Assembly (NCBI RefSeq): GCF_963666675.1
Contig: NZ_OY762929.1
Coordinates: forward strand, 4,808,001-4,872,000
Length of the DNA: 64,000 nt
DNA from: an uncultured Desulfobacter sp.
GTDB taxonomy: Bacteria > Desulfobacterota > Desulfobacteria > Desulfobacterales > Desulfobacteraceae
Direction: 5' to 3'
Shown here: in pieces, positions 25,666-33,696 of the stretch
Position numbering within the stretch: position 1 is the first letter of the stretch
Layout of the letters: each line of letters opens with the position of its first letter
Translations under genes and position numbers: made by a program
The notes under the pieces: model-generated
What the model saw: only the letters and a program-made list of their open reading frames with translations
Database searches by the model: none
What the model was told of the DNA's origin: nothing

Positions 25666-26637
25666 TTACGGCGTGATGTTCTCCACAAAAATTTTCGCCG
25701 CATCCTTTTGGGGCAGACAAAAACGATGCCCCCGCACCATGACCTCAACGGTCTCTGATGACGGGCTGTTGTCCATTACCCGGACAACTACACCCGGGTG
25801 AAATCCCATCTTTCCCAATCGCCGACGGGAAAAGTGCCCGCCGTTCACCTGGGAAATACTGCCCTGTTTTCCCGGCGGCATCCGTAAAATCGGCAAAGAC
25901 TCACTAAAAAACGGCAGGGATTTTGCCCCCCCCCCGTCACTGGCTGCCCCTTCCGATCTTTTGTCGGGGCGAACCCATATTTTGGCAGCCATACCCGCAC
26001 ACAGAACCAGACGATTGCAGTCCGATGCAATGACAATCTGCCCGCCAACGGCACTGGAAATAATTTCAACAAAAATACCTGTCCGAAGCCCCATGGAGGC
26101 AAACCGCATCTGCATTTTCCTGCCGGCCGCCACATTGACGATCTCAACCCGTTCGCCGATTCTTGCCCTGGACAAGGGGATCAAATCATCACGTTGGGAC
26201 ATACACTGGCCGCAAAGGCCATAGATCTCCATCTTATGCTGGAGCATGAAAAAACCATACTCCGCCGCCAGTTTTTTCTGGAGATCTTCCAACGCGTCAT
26301 CGTTGAACTCAATAATTTTTCCGCATTTGGTACACACCATATGATCGTGGTGCACCCCGAGGTGGCGGTGTTCGTATAGTATGGTTTCATCCCGGTCAAA
26401 CACCACCTGACTGGCAAACCCAAAACGGCACAACTGATCCATGCACTGCTGCAGAAAGTCTTTGCCCACACGAAAACCATCCTGCCTGACCTGATCGGCG
26501 ATCTGGGTTAGGCTTACATGGCCTTCCAACTTTAAAAAAGCGTCCAGTATCTGAAACCGCTCCTCAAAGCGGTCAACCCCCCGCTGGCCAAAAAGGCGGC
26601 GAAACTGCTCTTTTTCCTGCTGATGCCAATCCGGCAT
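25666..26637 (-). CDS. Fur-family regulator fused to two FeoA domains
   Basis: The 323-residue protein joins three modules. About 1-140 is a Fur-type repressor: winged helix (FRRLFGQRGVDRFEERFQIL ... QDGFRVGKDFLQQCMDQL) and a metal domain with HHDH, CTKCG and GLCGQC, so both regulatory and structural metal sites look complete. About 148-220 is a FeoA/SH3-like domain (IPLSRARIGERVEIVNV, MRFASMGLRTGIFVEII). About 245-320 is a second one (GSISQVNGGHFSRRRLGKMG, FHPGVVVRVMDNSP). Plain Fur is about 140 residues. ATG 26637 has AGGAG 9 nt upstream; ATG 26664 is an alternative. The arrangement resembles DtxR-type regulators that carry FeoA domains. No feoB is in the window. The target is probably iron uptake (inference). 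Confidence 0.85.
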   Translation of the reverse strand: MPDWHQQEKEQFRRLFGQRGVDRFEERFQILDAFLKLEGHVSLTQIADQVRQDGFRVGKDFLQQCMDQLCRFGFASQVVFDRDETILYEHRHLGVHHDHMVCTKCGKIIEFNDDALEDLQKKLAAEYGFFMLQHKMEIYGLCGQCMSQRDDLIPLSRARIGERVEIVNVAAGRKMQMRFASMGLRTGIFVEIISSAVGGQIVIASDCNRLVLCAGMAAKIWVRPDKRSEGAASDGGGAKSLPFFSESLPILRMPPGKQGSISQVNGGHFSRRRLGKMGFHPGVVVRVMDNSPSSETVEVMVRGHRFCLPQKDAAKIFVENITP

Positions 26638-26875
26638 ATCCCTGCACTCCTCTTTACACGCCATGCTGACCCGGGTTAATTTCTGGGGCTAAAAATGAAA
26701 GGCACACACACCATTTCATAAAGAGCTTATAAATAATATAGGTCCAATACCTTGTCAACATAGCCGATTACCAAATACCCCTTCGAATATTATTTGACAG
26801 CCGTTGGCTGCTTCTTTTAGAATATAGACACTTTTTCCTATAACAAATCCCGCTTAAAATCCCAAGGAGGTGCCC

Positions 26876-28018
26876 ATGGGAACCGACAACCTGATTTATC
26901 TTGAGGTGCTGGAGTGGTTTGACGAAACAGGAGAGGAACTGGTCCACCGTCTGCCGGAAAAAGGGTCCGGCGAAATAAAATTCGGGGCCCAGCTCATTGT
27001 CCGGGAAAGCCAGGCCGCCGTTTTTTTCTACCAGGGGAAGGCCGTTGGCGCCTTCGGCCCCGGACGGCATACCTTAAAAACCGGCAACATTCCCATTTTA
27101 ACAAAAATCGCAAGCCTGCCCTGGGCCATGGAAAGCCCGCTGAAAGCCGAAGTCTTTTTTGCCAATCTAAAGACATTCACAAACCTGAAATGGGGCACCC
27201 GGGACCCGGTGGCGTTCAAGGACAAGGACCTTGGCCTGGTCAGGCTCAGGGCCTTTGGTGTCTTCAACTTTAAAATTGTCCAGCCGGTGCTGTTCATCAA
27301 CACCCTGGCCGGCACCCAGGGCATTTACACAAGTACCGATGTCAGTGATTACCTCAACCAGGTGGTGGTCTCCAGATTCAACGATTACATCGGTGAGAAG
27401 GTCTCCTCCATTTTTGATCTGCCCGAACAGTATGATGACCTGGCCAAAGGCCTGGCCCAAAGGCTGCGTGAGGATTTCAGCGCATTCGGACTGGCGTTGA
27501 CCCATCTTTACATCAATTCTATTACCCCGCCCCCGGAGGTTCAGCAGGCCATTGATGACAAAAGCCGGTTAGGGCTCTTTGACGACATGAACAAGCTGAT
27601 GCAAATGAAAACAGCCATGGCCATGGAAAAGATTGCTGAAAATCCCCAGGGCATTGCCTCGGACGGCGCCCAGGCAGGATTGGGATTGGGGCTGGGCATG
27701 ATGCTGCCAGGCATGTTCGCCCAACAGATGCCCTCGCCGGCAGGAGAGCAGACGACCCGGGACGTACAGACCACCGCATGCCCGGAGTGCCGAAGTCAGA
27801 TCCCTTTGGACGCAAAATTTTGTCCCCAGTGCGGACACCAGCAGGTGGTCTTTGCGCGATGCCGCTATTGCGGTAAAAACATCACCCCCGGCACAAAATT
27901 CTGCCCCAGATGTGGAAAACAGGTCGAGAAAAAGATAGAAGAAAAAATCTGCAGCAATTGCAGCGCAAAGAATCTGTCCGATTCAATTTTCTGCAACCAG
28001 TGCGGAGAGAAATATTAG
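26876..28018 (+). CDS. SPFH-domain (Band 7-like) protein with C-terminal zinc ribbons
   Basis: The 380-residue protein begins at ATG 26876, with AAGGAGG 6 nt upstream. Residues about 20-250 form the SPFH/virion-core-like domain typical of B. subtilis YdjI relatives (GAQLIVRESQAAVFFYQGKAVGAFGPGRHTL, then FKDKDLGLVRLRAFGVFNFK). A Met/Gly-rich linker follows (GLGLGLGMMLPGMFAQQMP). Three zinc-ribbon units end the protein: CPECRSQ/CPQCGHQ, CRYCGKN/CPRCGKQ and CSNCSAK/CNQCGEK. SPFH proteins form membrane microdomain scaffolds; the cytosolic virion-core branch is uncharacterised. It overlaps the proposed start of the next gene, its probable partner. Confidence 0.8.
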   Translation: MGTDNLIYLEVLEWFDETGEELVHRLPEKGSGEIKFGAQLIVRESQAAVFFYQGKAVGAFGPGRHTLKTGNIPILTKIASLPWAMESPLKAEVFFANLKTFTNLKWGTRDPVAFKDKDLGLVRLRAFGVFNFKIVQPVLFINTLAGTQGIYTSTDVSDYLNQVVVSRFNDYIGEKVSSIFDLPEQYDDLAKGLAQRLREDFSAFGLALTHLYINSITPPPEVQQAIDDKSRLGLFDDMNKLMQMKTAMAMEKIAENPQGIASDGAQAGLGLGLGMMLPGMFAQQMPSPAGEQTTRDVQTTACPECRSQIPLDAKFCPQCGHQQVVFARCRYCGKNITPGTKFCPRCGKQVEKKIEEKICSNCSAKNLSDSIFCNQCGEKY

Positions 28019-29243
28019 CTACGCGGTCCAACATCAATGCCCCCAGTGCGGCGCCCCGGCCAACCTAGGCGAAGATATCCGGTTCTTTGTGTGCGAATTC
28101 TGCCGGGTTCGGTCCTGTATTTCCCAGAAAGGGTTCCCCAGGTACTATCTGCCCTGCTCTGCCAAGGTGCCCAGGGATGCAGAGTTGATATACCTGCCCT
28201 ATTGGCGCTTCAAAGGCGTACGTTACACCTGTACCGCATCCGGCGTCACCCCCAGATTTACGGACATCTCCACCCTGGCGCTGGCGGATATGCCGCCCCA
28301 GATCCCGTTTTCCCTGGGACTTAGGGCCCAGGCCATGCCCATGAGGCGGGTCAGGCCCGGGACCCGGGGCACGTTTTTTCGCCCCCTGCCGTCGGCAACG
28401 GTATTAAACGACCAAACAGCGGGTTCCAACCAGGAGAAAGGCACATTTAAAGAGGATATCGGAGAAACCTTCAGTCTTATCTACGCCCCTTTTTACATCG
28501 AACAGCACCATCTTGTGGATGGGGTGACCAATCAGGCCTTGCCCCTGGACAAGACAATTGCCCCCAAAATATTCAGCCTTGATCAAATCCGACCCGGTGT
28601 GGAGACCCATTTCATTGCCGGCATTTGTCCCGGATGCGGTGCAGATCTTGAGGGCAGCGGCGATTCACTGGCCCTGGTATGCAGGAACTGCCACTCTCTG
28701 TGGCGGACCAAAGGGGAAAGACTTGCCAAAATTAAATTCGGCACCGCAGCCCCTGCCCGCAAAGATGATGTCATGGTGCCGTTCTGGCGGATCAGCGCCC
28801 AAATTTCACCCATACACCTGTCCAGTCATGCGGACCTGGCCCGGCTTGCAAATCTGCCGTTGGCCATTCCCCGGGCATGGGAGGAAAAGCCCGTACATTT
28901 CTGGAGTCCGGCATTCAAGGTCCGGCCGAACATTTTTCTTCGGCTGCTGGGTCAACTGACGGCAGCGCAGTTGGAGCCCCCGTTATCCCAAACCGTGGAA
29001 CACAATTTATACCAACCTGTAAATCTACCTGCGTCCGAGGCCGTCCAGACCATTGCCATCACCCTGGCAGCCCTGCTCAAGCCCCGAAAGGAGATGATTG
29101 ACATCTTACCCAAAATTGAAGTTACACCCCAAAACGTCTCCCTGGTTTTTATGCCGTTTACCTCCTCTCTCCATGACATTATCCTCCCGGACCTGAACAT
29201 CGGCATCAATAAAAATGCCCTGGCCTTATCCAGCAATCTATAA
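28014..29243 (+). CDS. Zinc-ribbon protein paired with SPFH protein; probable AUU start
   Basis: The 409-codon frame opens with a zinc ribbon CPQCGAPAN ... FVCEFCRV whose first half lies upstream of every ATG, GTG or TTG available. The first standard start is GTG 28089, which would remove the first CxxC pair. An ATT at 28014 has GGAGAG 4 nt upstream and overlaps the previous stop (ATTAG), so an AUU start like that of infC is proposed; a frameshift fusion with the preceding gene or a sequencing error are alternatives. Further on, CPGCGADLE ... CRNCHSLW forms a second zinc ribbon at about 205-230. The rest has conserved-looking beta-rich segments but no family I can name. It probably acts with the upstream SPFH protein. 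Confidence 0.65.
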   Translation: MSYAVQHQCPQCGAPANLGEDIRFFVCEFCRVRSCISQKGFPRYYLPCSAKVPRDAELIYLPYWRFKGVRYTCTASGVTPRFTDISTLALADMPPQIPFSLGLRAQAMPMRRVRPGTRGTFFRPLPSATVLNDQTAGSNQEKGTFKEDIGETFSLIYAPFYIEQHHLVDGVTNQALPLDKTIAPKIFSLDQIRPGVETHFIAGICPGCGADLEGSGDSLALVCRNCHSLWRTKGERLAKIKFGTAAPARKDDVMVPFWRISAQISPIHLSSHADLARLANLPLAIPRAWEEKPVHFWSPAFKVRPNIFLRLLGQLTAAQLEPPLSQTVEHNLYQPVNLPASEAVQTIAITLAALLKPRKEMIDILPKIEVTPQNVSLVFMPFTSSLHDIILPDLNIGINKNALALSSNL

Positions 29244-29320
29244 GCCGGCCGCTTGCCGATATTGCACAAACAGGCCGGGACTGGTAAAACAAAAACCAAA
29301 AACGAACAAATGAACGCACC

Positions 29321-30421
29321 ATGAAATTACAGAGGACGGGCACAGCCGGTTTGACGACACAATTGAATTTAGAGACAACATCAGAAGAATCCGTAAACAC
29401 GGCAGAAGATCTGACCCGATATCTGACCAGGCCCCTTGCCATCGGCAACAAAACCATTTCCAACCGCATGGTGCTTGCGCCCATGGCAGGATTAGGACAT
29501 ATTGCCTTCAGGCAGCTTGTGACCCGATTTTCAGGTTTCGGCCTGCTGTTCACCGGTATGTGCTCGGCCAAAGCCGTTCCCCATGAAAATCCAAAAGTCT
29601 CCCATGTATTTTCCTGGCGACCCGGGGAACTGGACCACACCGTATGCCAGCTTTTTGGGGCAGAACCTGAAATCATGGCCCGGGCAGCCCGGCGCATTGA
29701 TGCCGAAGGGTTCTTCGGGGTGGACTTAAATTTTGGATGTTCCGTTGCCGCAATCTGCAAAAAAGGATGCGGGGCCGCACTCTTAAAAACCCCGGAAAAA
29801 GCCGTTGACATTGTGTCAGAAGTCAGAAAAGCGGTCTCATGCCCGGTGTTTGTTAAATTTCGAACCGGATGGAAAGATGACCCTGGGTTTCCCGTGACCA
29901 TGGCCCGGGCCTTTGAAGATGCCGGAGCTGACGCCTTGACATTCCATCCCCGGGTGGCCCCGGACCGAAGAAGCCGACGTCCCAAGTGGGAGTTGATCGG
30001 AAAAGTCCGGGAGGCGGTCACCATCCCCGTATTCGGCAACGGGAACCTGTTCGCTCCGGAACATGGGATCAAAATGATCCGGGAAACCGGCTGCCAGGGA
30101 CTTTCCATCGGCAGGATGGCCGTTGCCAGGCCATGGATGTTTGCCCAATGGACCCAAGGATTTCAACCGGAACCCACCATTTATATGGAAACCGCCCTGG
30201 AGATGGCAGGACTTTTAAGCTTCCATTATGCAGACCATTTTGCCTTGAAGATGTTTAAAAAATTTGCTCCGTATTTCTGCGCCAACTTCAAATTTTCCAA
30301 CGCCATTTTAAAATCCCTGATTCGGGCTGAAAATATGAACGAACTTTGCGACAATATACGGCGTCTTCTAGACCCACCGCCCCAGACATTAACCCTGCCC
30401 AATATTAATTTGTTTGTTTGA
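29321..30421 (+). CDS. tRNA-dihydrouridine synthase family protein
   Basis: Dus enzymes are FMN oxidoreductases that reduce specific uridines in tRNA. The 366-residue protein has an N-terminal extension of about 40 residues, then the TIM barrel: NRMVLAPMAGLGHIAFRQL, FTGMCSAKAV, CQLFGAEPE, VDLNFGCSVAAICKKGCGAAL with the catalytic Cys in NFGC, VFVKFRTGW, ALTFHPRVAPDR (HxR) and IPVFGNGNLF, SIGRMAVARPWMF. The usual GCP after the flavin-proximal strand reads GCS, a mild departure. A C-terminal helical domain is present. Which uridine is modified (DusA, B or C type) cannot be decided. Short gap (77 bp) after the zinc-ribbon gene. Confidence 0.88.
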   Translation: MKLQRTGTAGLTTQLNLETTSEESVNTAEDLTRYLTRPLAIGNKTISNRMVLAPMAGLGHIAFRQLVTRFSGFGLLFTGMCSAKAVPHENPKVSHVFSWRPGELDHTVCQLFGAEPEIMARAARRIDAEGFFGVDLNFGCSVAAICKKGCGAALLKTPEKAVDIVSEVRKAVSCPVFVKFRTGWKDDPGFPVTMARAFEDAGADALTFHPRVAPDRRSRRPKWELIGKVREAVTIPVFGNGNLFAPEHGIKMIRETGCQGLSIGRMAVARPWMFAQWTQGFQPEPTIYMETALEMAGLLSFHYADHFALKMFKKFAPYFCANFKFSNAILKSLIRAENMNELCDNIRRLLDPPPQTLTLPNINLFV

Positions 30422-30475
30422 CAAGCGTGTGATCACGAAGCTAAAACAGTAAAAACAAAGTATATAAATAAAAAA

Positions 30476-31357
30476 ATGAATAAAATAAAAGTTTTTAAAA
30501 AAGTAACCGCGTTGATTGCCGCAAGTTTGCTTATCGGCTGTGCAGGCTCCCCAAAACCAGAACCACCACAGACGGCTTTAGGAAGATGGCATAACTTGCC
30601 CATCCATGCAGACGGCAGCAAAGAGGACTGGCCAAAATCCGCGCCGCAATACGAAAACAGCAAAACAGAGACAAAAATGTGGATCAACAACGATGCCACA
30701 AGATTCTGTTTACTGGCTGAAGTCAAAAATCCCGAAATAGCACGGCAGTTGATCCAGGGAAATCTGATCCTATCCGTAAAAACAGACGAAAAAGACGCCA
30801 AGCCTTTTTTAATTCAGCTCAAAGGTCACAAACCATTCAAGCCCCATGGCCGACCGGGACAAAATCCGGATAGGGTGGGTACAAAAGAAGCAGCAACGTC
30901 TTTATCCATGCCCCAAGACAGGCCTCCAGAGTCCAGACCCGAAGTCCAATTGCCGGACACCCTGATGGTAACCTACCCCTTTTCTTCCGGCCCCGTTACC
31001 ATGTCCATGAAGGAAGCTCGATCCACAGGCATAGCCCTTGGTCTGGCAGACACAGGCCGTCACACTCTGATTTTTGAAGCGACAATCAACTTTGATGCAA
31101 TATTCTTTAACGTCCCCCCGATAGCAGGAACAATTCTTAACATTTCGCTGTCAGCCACAGATCGTCCTTCGGCCATGGAACAGCGGGAAAGTTTGAAGGG
31201 AAACCAAGACGAAAGGCCTCAAGGAAAGCCTCCTGGGGGAGAACCGCCCGATCACAGAAACGGCCCCGGAAAACCAGATGGCGAGAGACAGAAAAAATCA
31301 TCAAATGAAGCCTTCAGGGCCGTTGTTGAAATTACACTGGCGGGTCCAACCGAATAA
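30476..31357 (+). CDS. Lipoprotein of unknown function
   Basis: The 293-residue protein has a signal with lipobox LIGC (Cys22). Residues about 35-110 (HADGSKEDWPKSAPQYENSK, MWINNDATRFCLLAEVKN, NLILSVKTDEKDAKPF) resemble the beta-sandwich of family 9 carbohydrate-binding or DOMON-type domains, in which a DWxxA motif is usual. Two low-complexity Pro/Gly/Lys-rich tracts (about 120-160 and 240-275) break up the rest, and the C-terminus returns to beta strands (AFRAVVEITLAG). I cannot assign a role; a surface or periplasmic ligand-binding lipoprotein is the modest inference. It is followed 21 bp on by the YkgJ gene. Confidence 0.6.
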   Translation: MNKIKVFKKVTALIAASLLIGCAGSPKPEPPQTALGRWHNLPIHADGSKEDWPKSAPQYENSKTETKMWINNDATRFCLLAEVKNPEIARQLIQGNLILSVKTDEKDAKPFLIQLKGHKPFKPHGRPGQNPDRVGTKEAATSLSMPQDRPPESRPEVQLPDTLMVTYPFSSGPVTMSMKEARSTGIALGLADTGRHTLIFEATINFDAIFFNVPPIAGTILNISLSATDRPSAMEQRESLKGNQDERPQGKPPGGEPPDHRNGPGKPDGERQKKSSNEAFRAVVEITLAGPTE

Positions 31358-31378
31358 AAGTCGGGCCATGGACGAAAA

Positions 31379-31723
31379 ATGACAGAACACAAGACATTGG
31401 ACATGACTCAATTTGAATGTTTAGGATGCGGGGCGTGCTGCAGACAAAGCGGCTATGTCCGCCTGACAGCCAAAGAGCCGGATATCATTGCCGATTTTCT
31501 GAATATGGAAGTCCGGGATTTTATAGAACGATTCACTTGCCTGACCCGGGACCGCAACGGCCTTTCAATTATTGATGCCCCTGACGGGGCCTGTATTTTC
31601 CTGGACAGAGACGGATGCCGCATCAATCCAGTCAAACCGGCCCAGTGCAGGGATTTCCCTGGAAAATGGCAATTTTCATATTTCAAGCAAATATGTGAAT
31701 GGGCACGAAAAAACAAAGAATGA
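31379..31723 (+). CDS. YkgJ-family cysteine cluster protein
   Basis: The 114-residue cytosolic protein has the family's CLGCGACCRQSGYVRLT at the N-terminus and CIFLDRDGCRINPVKPAQCR in the C-terminal half, a Cys-rich metal (zinc or iron) chelating arrangement annotated as UPF0153. The function of the family is not established. Start ATG 31379 overlaps no other gene. It precedes yedF by 52 bp, and AAGGAGG in that gap is the ribosome site of yedF. Cotranscription with the lipoprotein upstream is likely. Confidence 0.85.
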   Translation: MTEHKTLDMTQFECLGCGACCRQSGYVRLTAKEPDIIADFLNMEVRDFIERFTCLTRDRNGLSIIDAPDGACIFLDRDGCRINPVKPAQCRDFPGKWQFSYFKQICEWARKNKE

Positions 31724-31775
31724 TCGCATAGAGACAACCAATGGATCACCCCATACAAGGAGGTTTTAAAATAGA

Positions 31776-32405
31776 ATGGTAAAAGAACTTGACTGCAGGA
31801 AAATGGATTGTCCGGCACCTGTACTGGAAACAAAAAAATGCCTGGAGAGCGATGCAGTATCACAAATCCGGGTCATGGTGGATAATGATGCCGCAATCGA
31901 AAACGTCAGCCGGTTTTTAACCTATGCCGGTTTTGAGGTGGGTGTAGAATCCGATGGGGCCGTGTCTATTGTGGAAGGTACCCGGGACCAGGCCGATGCC
32001 GTTGTCCTTGATTCCGCCTTTGCCCAAAAACCAGAGGCCCAAAGCAAATCAGCTTCAGTAGACAGCCCTGCTAAAATCATGGTGATGGCCGCATCCGATA
32101 AGTTAGGTGTTGGGGATGATGAACTGGGCGCAAAGCTGATGATCAATTTCATCAAAACGTTGAAGGAGATGGGAAAGGATCTGTGGCGACTGGTTTTTGT
32201 CAACCACGGCGTCACCCTTGCCACGGTCGATTCTGCTGTGCTTGAAGACCTGCGCGAACTGGAAGCGTCGGGTGTCACCATCCTGGTGTGCGGCACCTGC
32301 CTGACCCATCTGGAGCTGATGGAGAAAAAAGCCATCGGCCAGACCACCAACATGCTGGATATTGTTACGGCGATGCAGTTAGCCGACAAAGTAATCAATT
32401 TGTAA
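31776..32405 (+). CDS. yedF: YedF: TusA-like plus DsrE-like protein of selenium metabolism
   Basis: The 209-residue protein joins a TusA-type sulfurtransferase domain (LDCRKMDCPAPVLETKKCLE, with the CPxP motif) and a C-terminal DsrE-fold domain (KIMVMAASDKLGVGDDELGAKLM ... VTILVCGTCLTHLELMEKKA, with a candidate active CGTC). This fusion is the YedF family, which co-occurs with selenophosphate and selenocysteine genes; it is thought to handle reactive selenium or sulfur. selD and selA are not in this window. Its stop is directly adjacent to the stop of the convergent SPOR gene, with an 11-bp duplication spanning the junction. Confidence 0.88.
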   Translation: MVKELDCRKMDCPAPVLETKKCLESDAVSQIRVMVDNDAAIENVSRFLTYAGFEVGVESDGAVSIVEGTRDQADAVVLDSAFAQKPEAQSKSASVDSPAKIMVMAASDKLGVGDDELGAKLMINFIKTLKEMGKDLWRLVFVNHGVTLATVDSAVLEDLRELEASGVTILVCGTCLTHLELMEKKAIGQTTNMLDIVTAMQLADKVINL

Positions 32406-32412
32406 TCAATTT
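32391..32412. repeat. Perfect tandem 11-bp duplication at convergent gene junction
   Basis: GTAATCAATTT occurs at 32391-32401 and again at 32402-32412. The second copy supplies the TAA stop of yedF (32403-32405) and, on the other strand, the TGA stop of the SPOR gene (32406-32408). There is no intergenic space, so neither gene has room for its own terminator outside coding sequence. Confidence 0.85.
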
Positions 32413-33695
32413 TTGGTCACGAAAAACTCATCAATAATATGATCGGCCTTTAACCGGTTGCCGTAAGCCTGGGCACTTTTCTGGTCCGTGAACTCGGATA
32501 CGCGGACCAGATACCAGGTTTTACCACCGCCGGCCGTCACCTTCATGGTGGTGTCGAGCCCCTTTGCACTAAGTGTTGTCATGTATTTTTCGGCATGGGC
32601 TTTTTTATGGTAGGCCGCCACCTGGATGGTAAACGGCTTTGGTATCACAATTTTTATCTGCTGTGCCGGCTGTTCCACAGGTTTTTTAAACATATGGGAA
32701 ACGGTACCCCATACAAAAAAAACCAACCAGATACCCAGGCAGACGATCATCAGACGCCACAACCGCCCCCACCATCGTTCGCGCACATGTATTAAAGTCA
32801 ACACCGAGAGCTTGGCTTTTCCGGTTTTATCCGGGATAAAAGAGCCACTGCCGGTCTGCCCTTCACCACCACCCTGATCCTCATGCAGAAATGAAATCGG
32901 ATCAAGCCGTTCATCGCCAAGGGTCCCTCCCCCGGGTTCAGACATTAGCCCGTCCACATCCGGTTCAGGCCCATCCAGACGTTCGGACATCATGCCCCGG
33001 ATCATTTCGGCCCGGACCTTATCCTTGTGTGACATGTCCTCGTCATTACCGGACATATCAACCTTATCCAGAAAACTCCGGTACAGCCGCCTTGCCGAAA
33101 AATCCATCCGGCCTTTGTCCAGAAACAGATCCACCAGAATCCGGCAAAGGTCAGGATTTGCGTACCAAGTGTCTGCCAGCACCGTCAGTATGGCGTGGGG
33201 GGATGTTCCGGCACCCCCCTGATCCTGGACGCGCTCAAGCCAGAACCGGGCAAGACTTTCGTCTTTGGGATTTTGGGCCAGATATGCACTGGCGGCACCC
33301 TGGATTTCCCGGCGCCGGCTGCCCGATGCCAGGTAAAAACGCGCCAGGGAAACGAGAAGTGTGGACCCGGTCCGCCGGGCAGCCAGTGGCGATACCCAGG
33401 CGCTATCAAAAATCCGAACCGCCCGGATCAATTTTTTTTCGGCCCGGGTGGCAATACCGGAACGTTCCCACAACTGTGCCTCCCGAACCAGGCGCCGGAT
33501 GCGCCAAAGGCCTGCAATGTCCATGGATATACCCAGGCCCGGACCGACAACCAGATACATTAAAACAATAAATACCGAGGCAGGCATATCCGAAAGCCAT
33601 CCGGACAACCGGGGAAACAAAATAAATCCCGAGGGCAGAACCATTAAGGTTGTCAGGCAAAACCGGACGCTGATATGTCGGACAATGCGAACCAT
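32406..33695 (-). CDS. Membrane protein with C-terminal SPOR domain
   Basis: The 429-residue protein has two hydrophobic spans near the N-terminus (FCLTTLMVLPSGFILF and ASVFIVLMYLVVGPGLGI), a long cytoplasmic helical region with possible TPR-like repeats (about 75-220), an acidic Gly-rich linker, a third membrane span at about 320-340 (LMIVCLGIWLVFFVWGTV) and a SPOR domain (FTIQVAAYHKKAHAEKYMTTL ... YLVRVSEFTDQKSAQAYGNRL). SPOR domains bind denuded glycan strands at the division septum, so a cell-division or wall role is likely. It follows the class A PBP gene with 1 bp between them, supporting that view. Confidence 0.82.
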   Translation of the reverse strand: MVRIVRHISVRFCLTTLMVLPSGFILFPRLSGWLSDMPASVFIVLMYLVVGPGLGISMDIAGLWRIRRLVREAQLWERSGIATRAEKKLIRAVRIFDSAWVSPLAARRTGSTLLVSLARFYLASGSRRREIQGAASAYLAQNPKDESLARFWLERVQDQGGAGTSPHAILTVLADTWYANPDLCRILVDLFLDKGRMDFSARRLYRSFLDKVDMSGNDEDMSHKDKVRAEMIRGMMSERLDGPEPDVDGLMSEPGGGTLGDERLDPISFLHEDQGGGEGQTGSGSFIPDKTGKAKLSVLTLIHVRERWWGRLWRLMIVCLGIWLVFFVWGTVSHMFKKPVEQPAQQIKIVIPKPFTIQVAAYHKKAHAEKYMTTLSAKGLDTTMKVTAGGGKTWYLVRVSEFTDQKSAQAYGNRLKADHIIDEFFVTKN

Positions 33696-33696
33696 C

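Noticed and set aside
28037..28324. ORF from ATG 28037 as the start of the gene after the SPFH protein
   Set aside because: It is in a different frame from the zinc-ribbon protein and gives an Arg/Pro-rich product; the ATT-start frame keeps the zinc ribbon intact.
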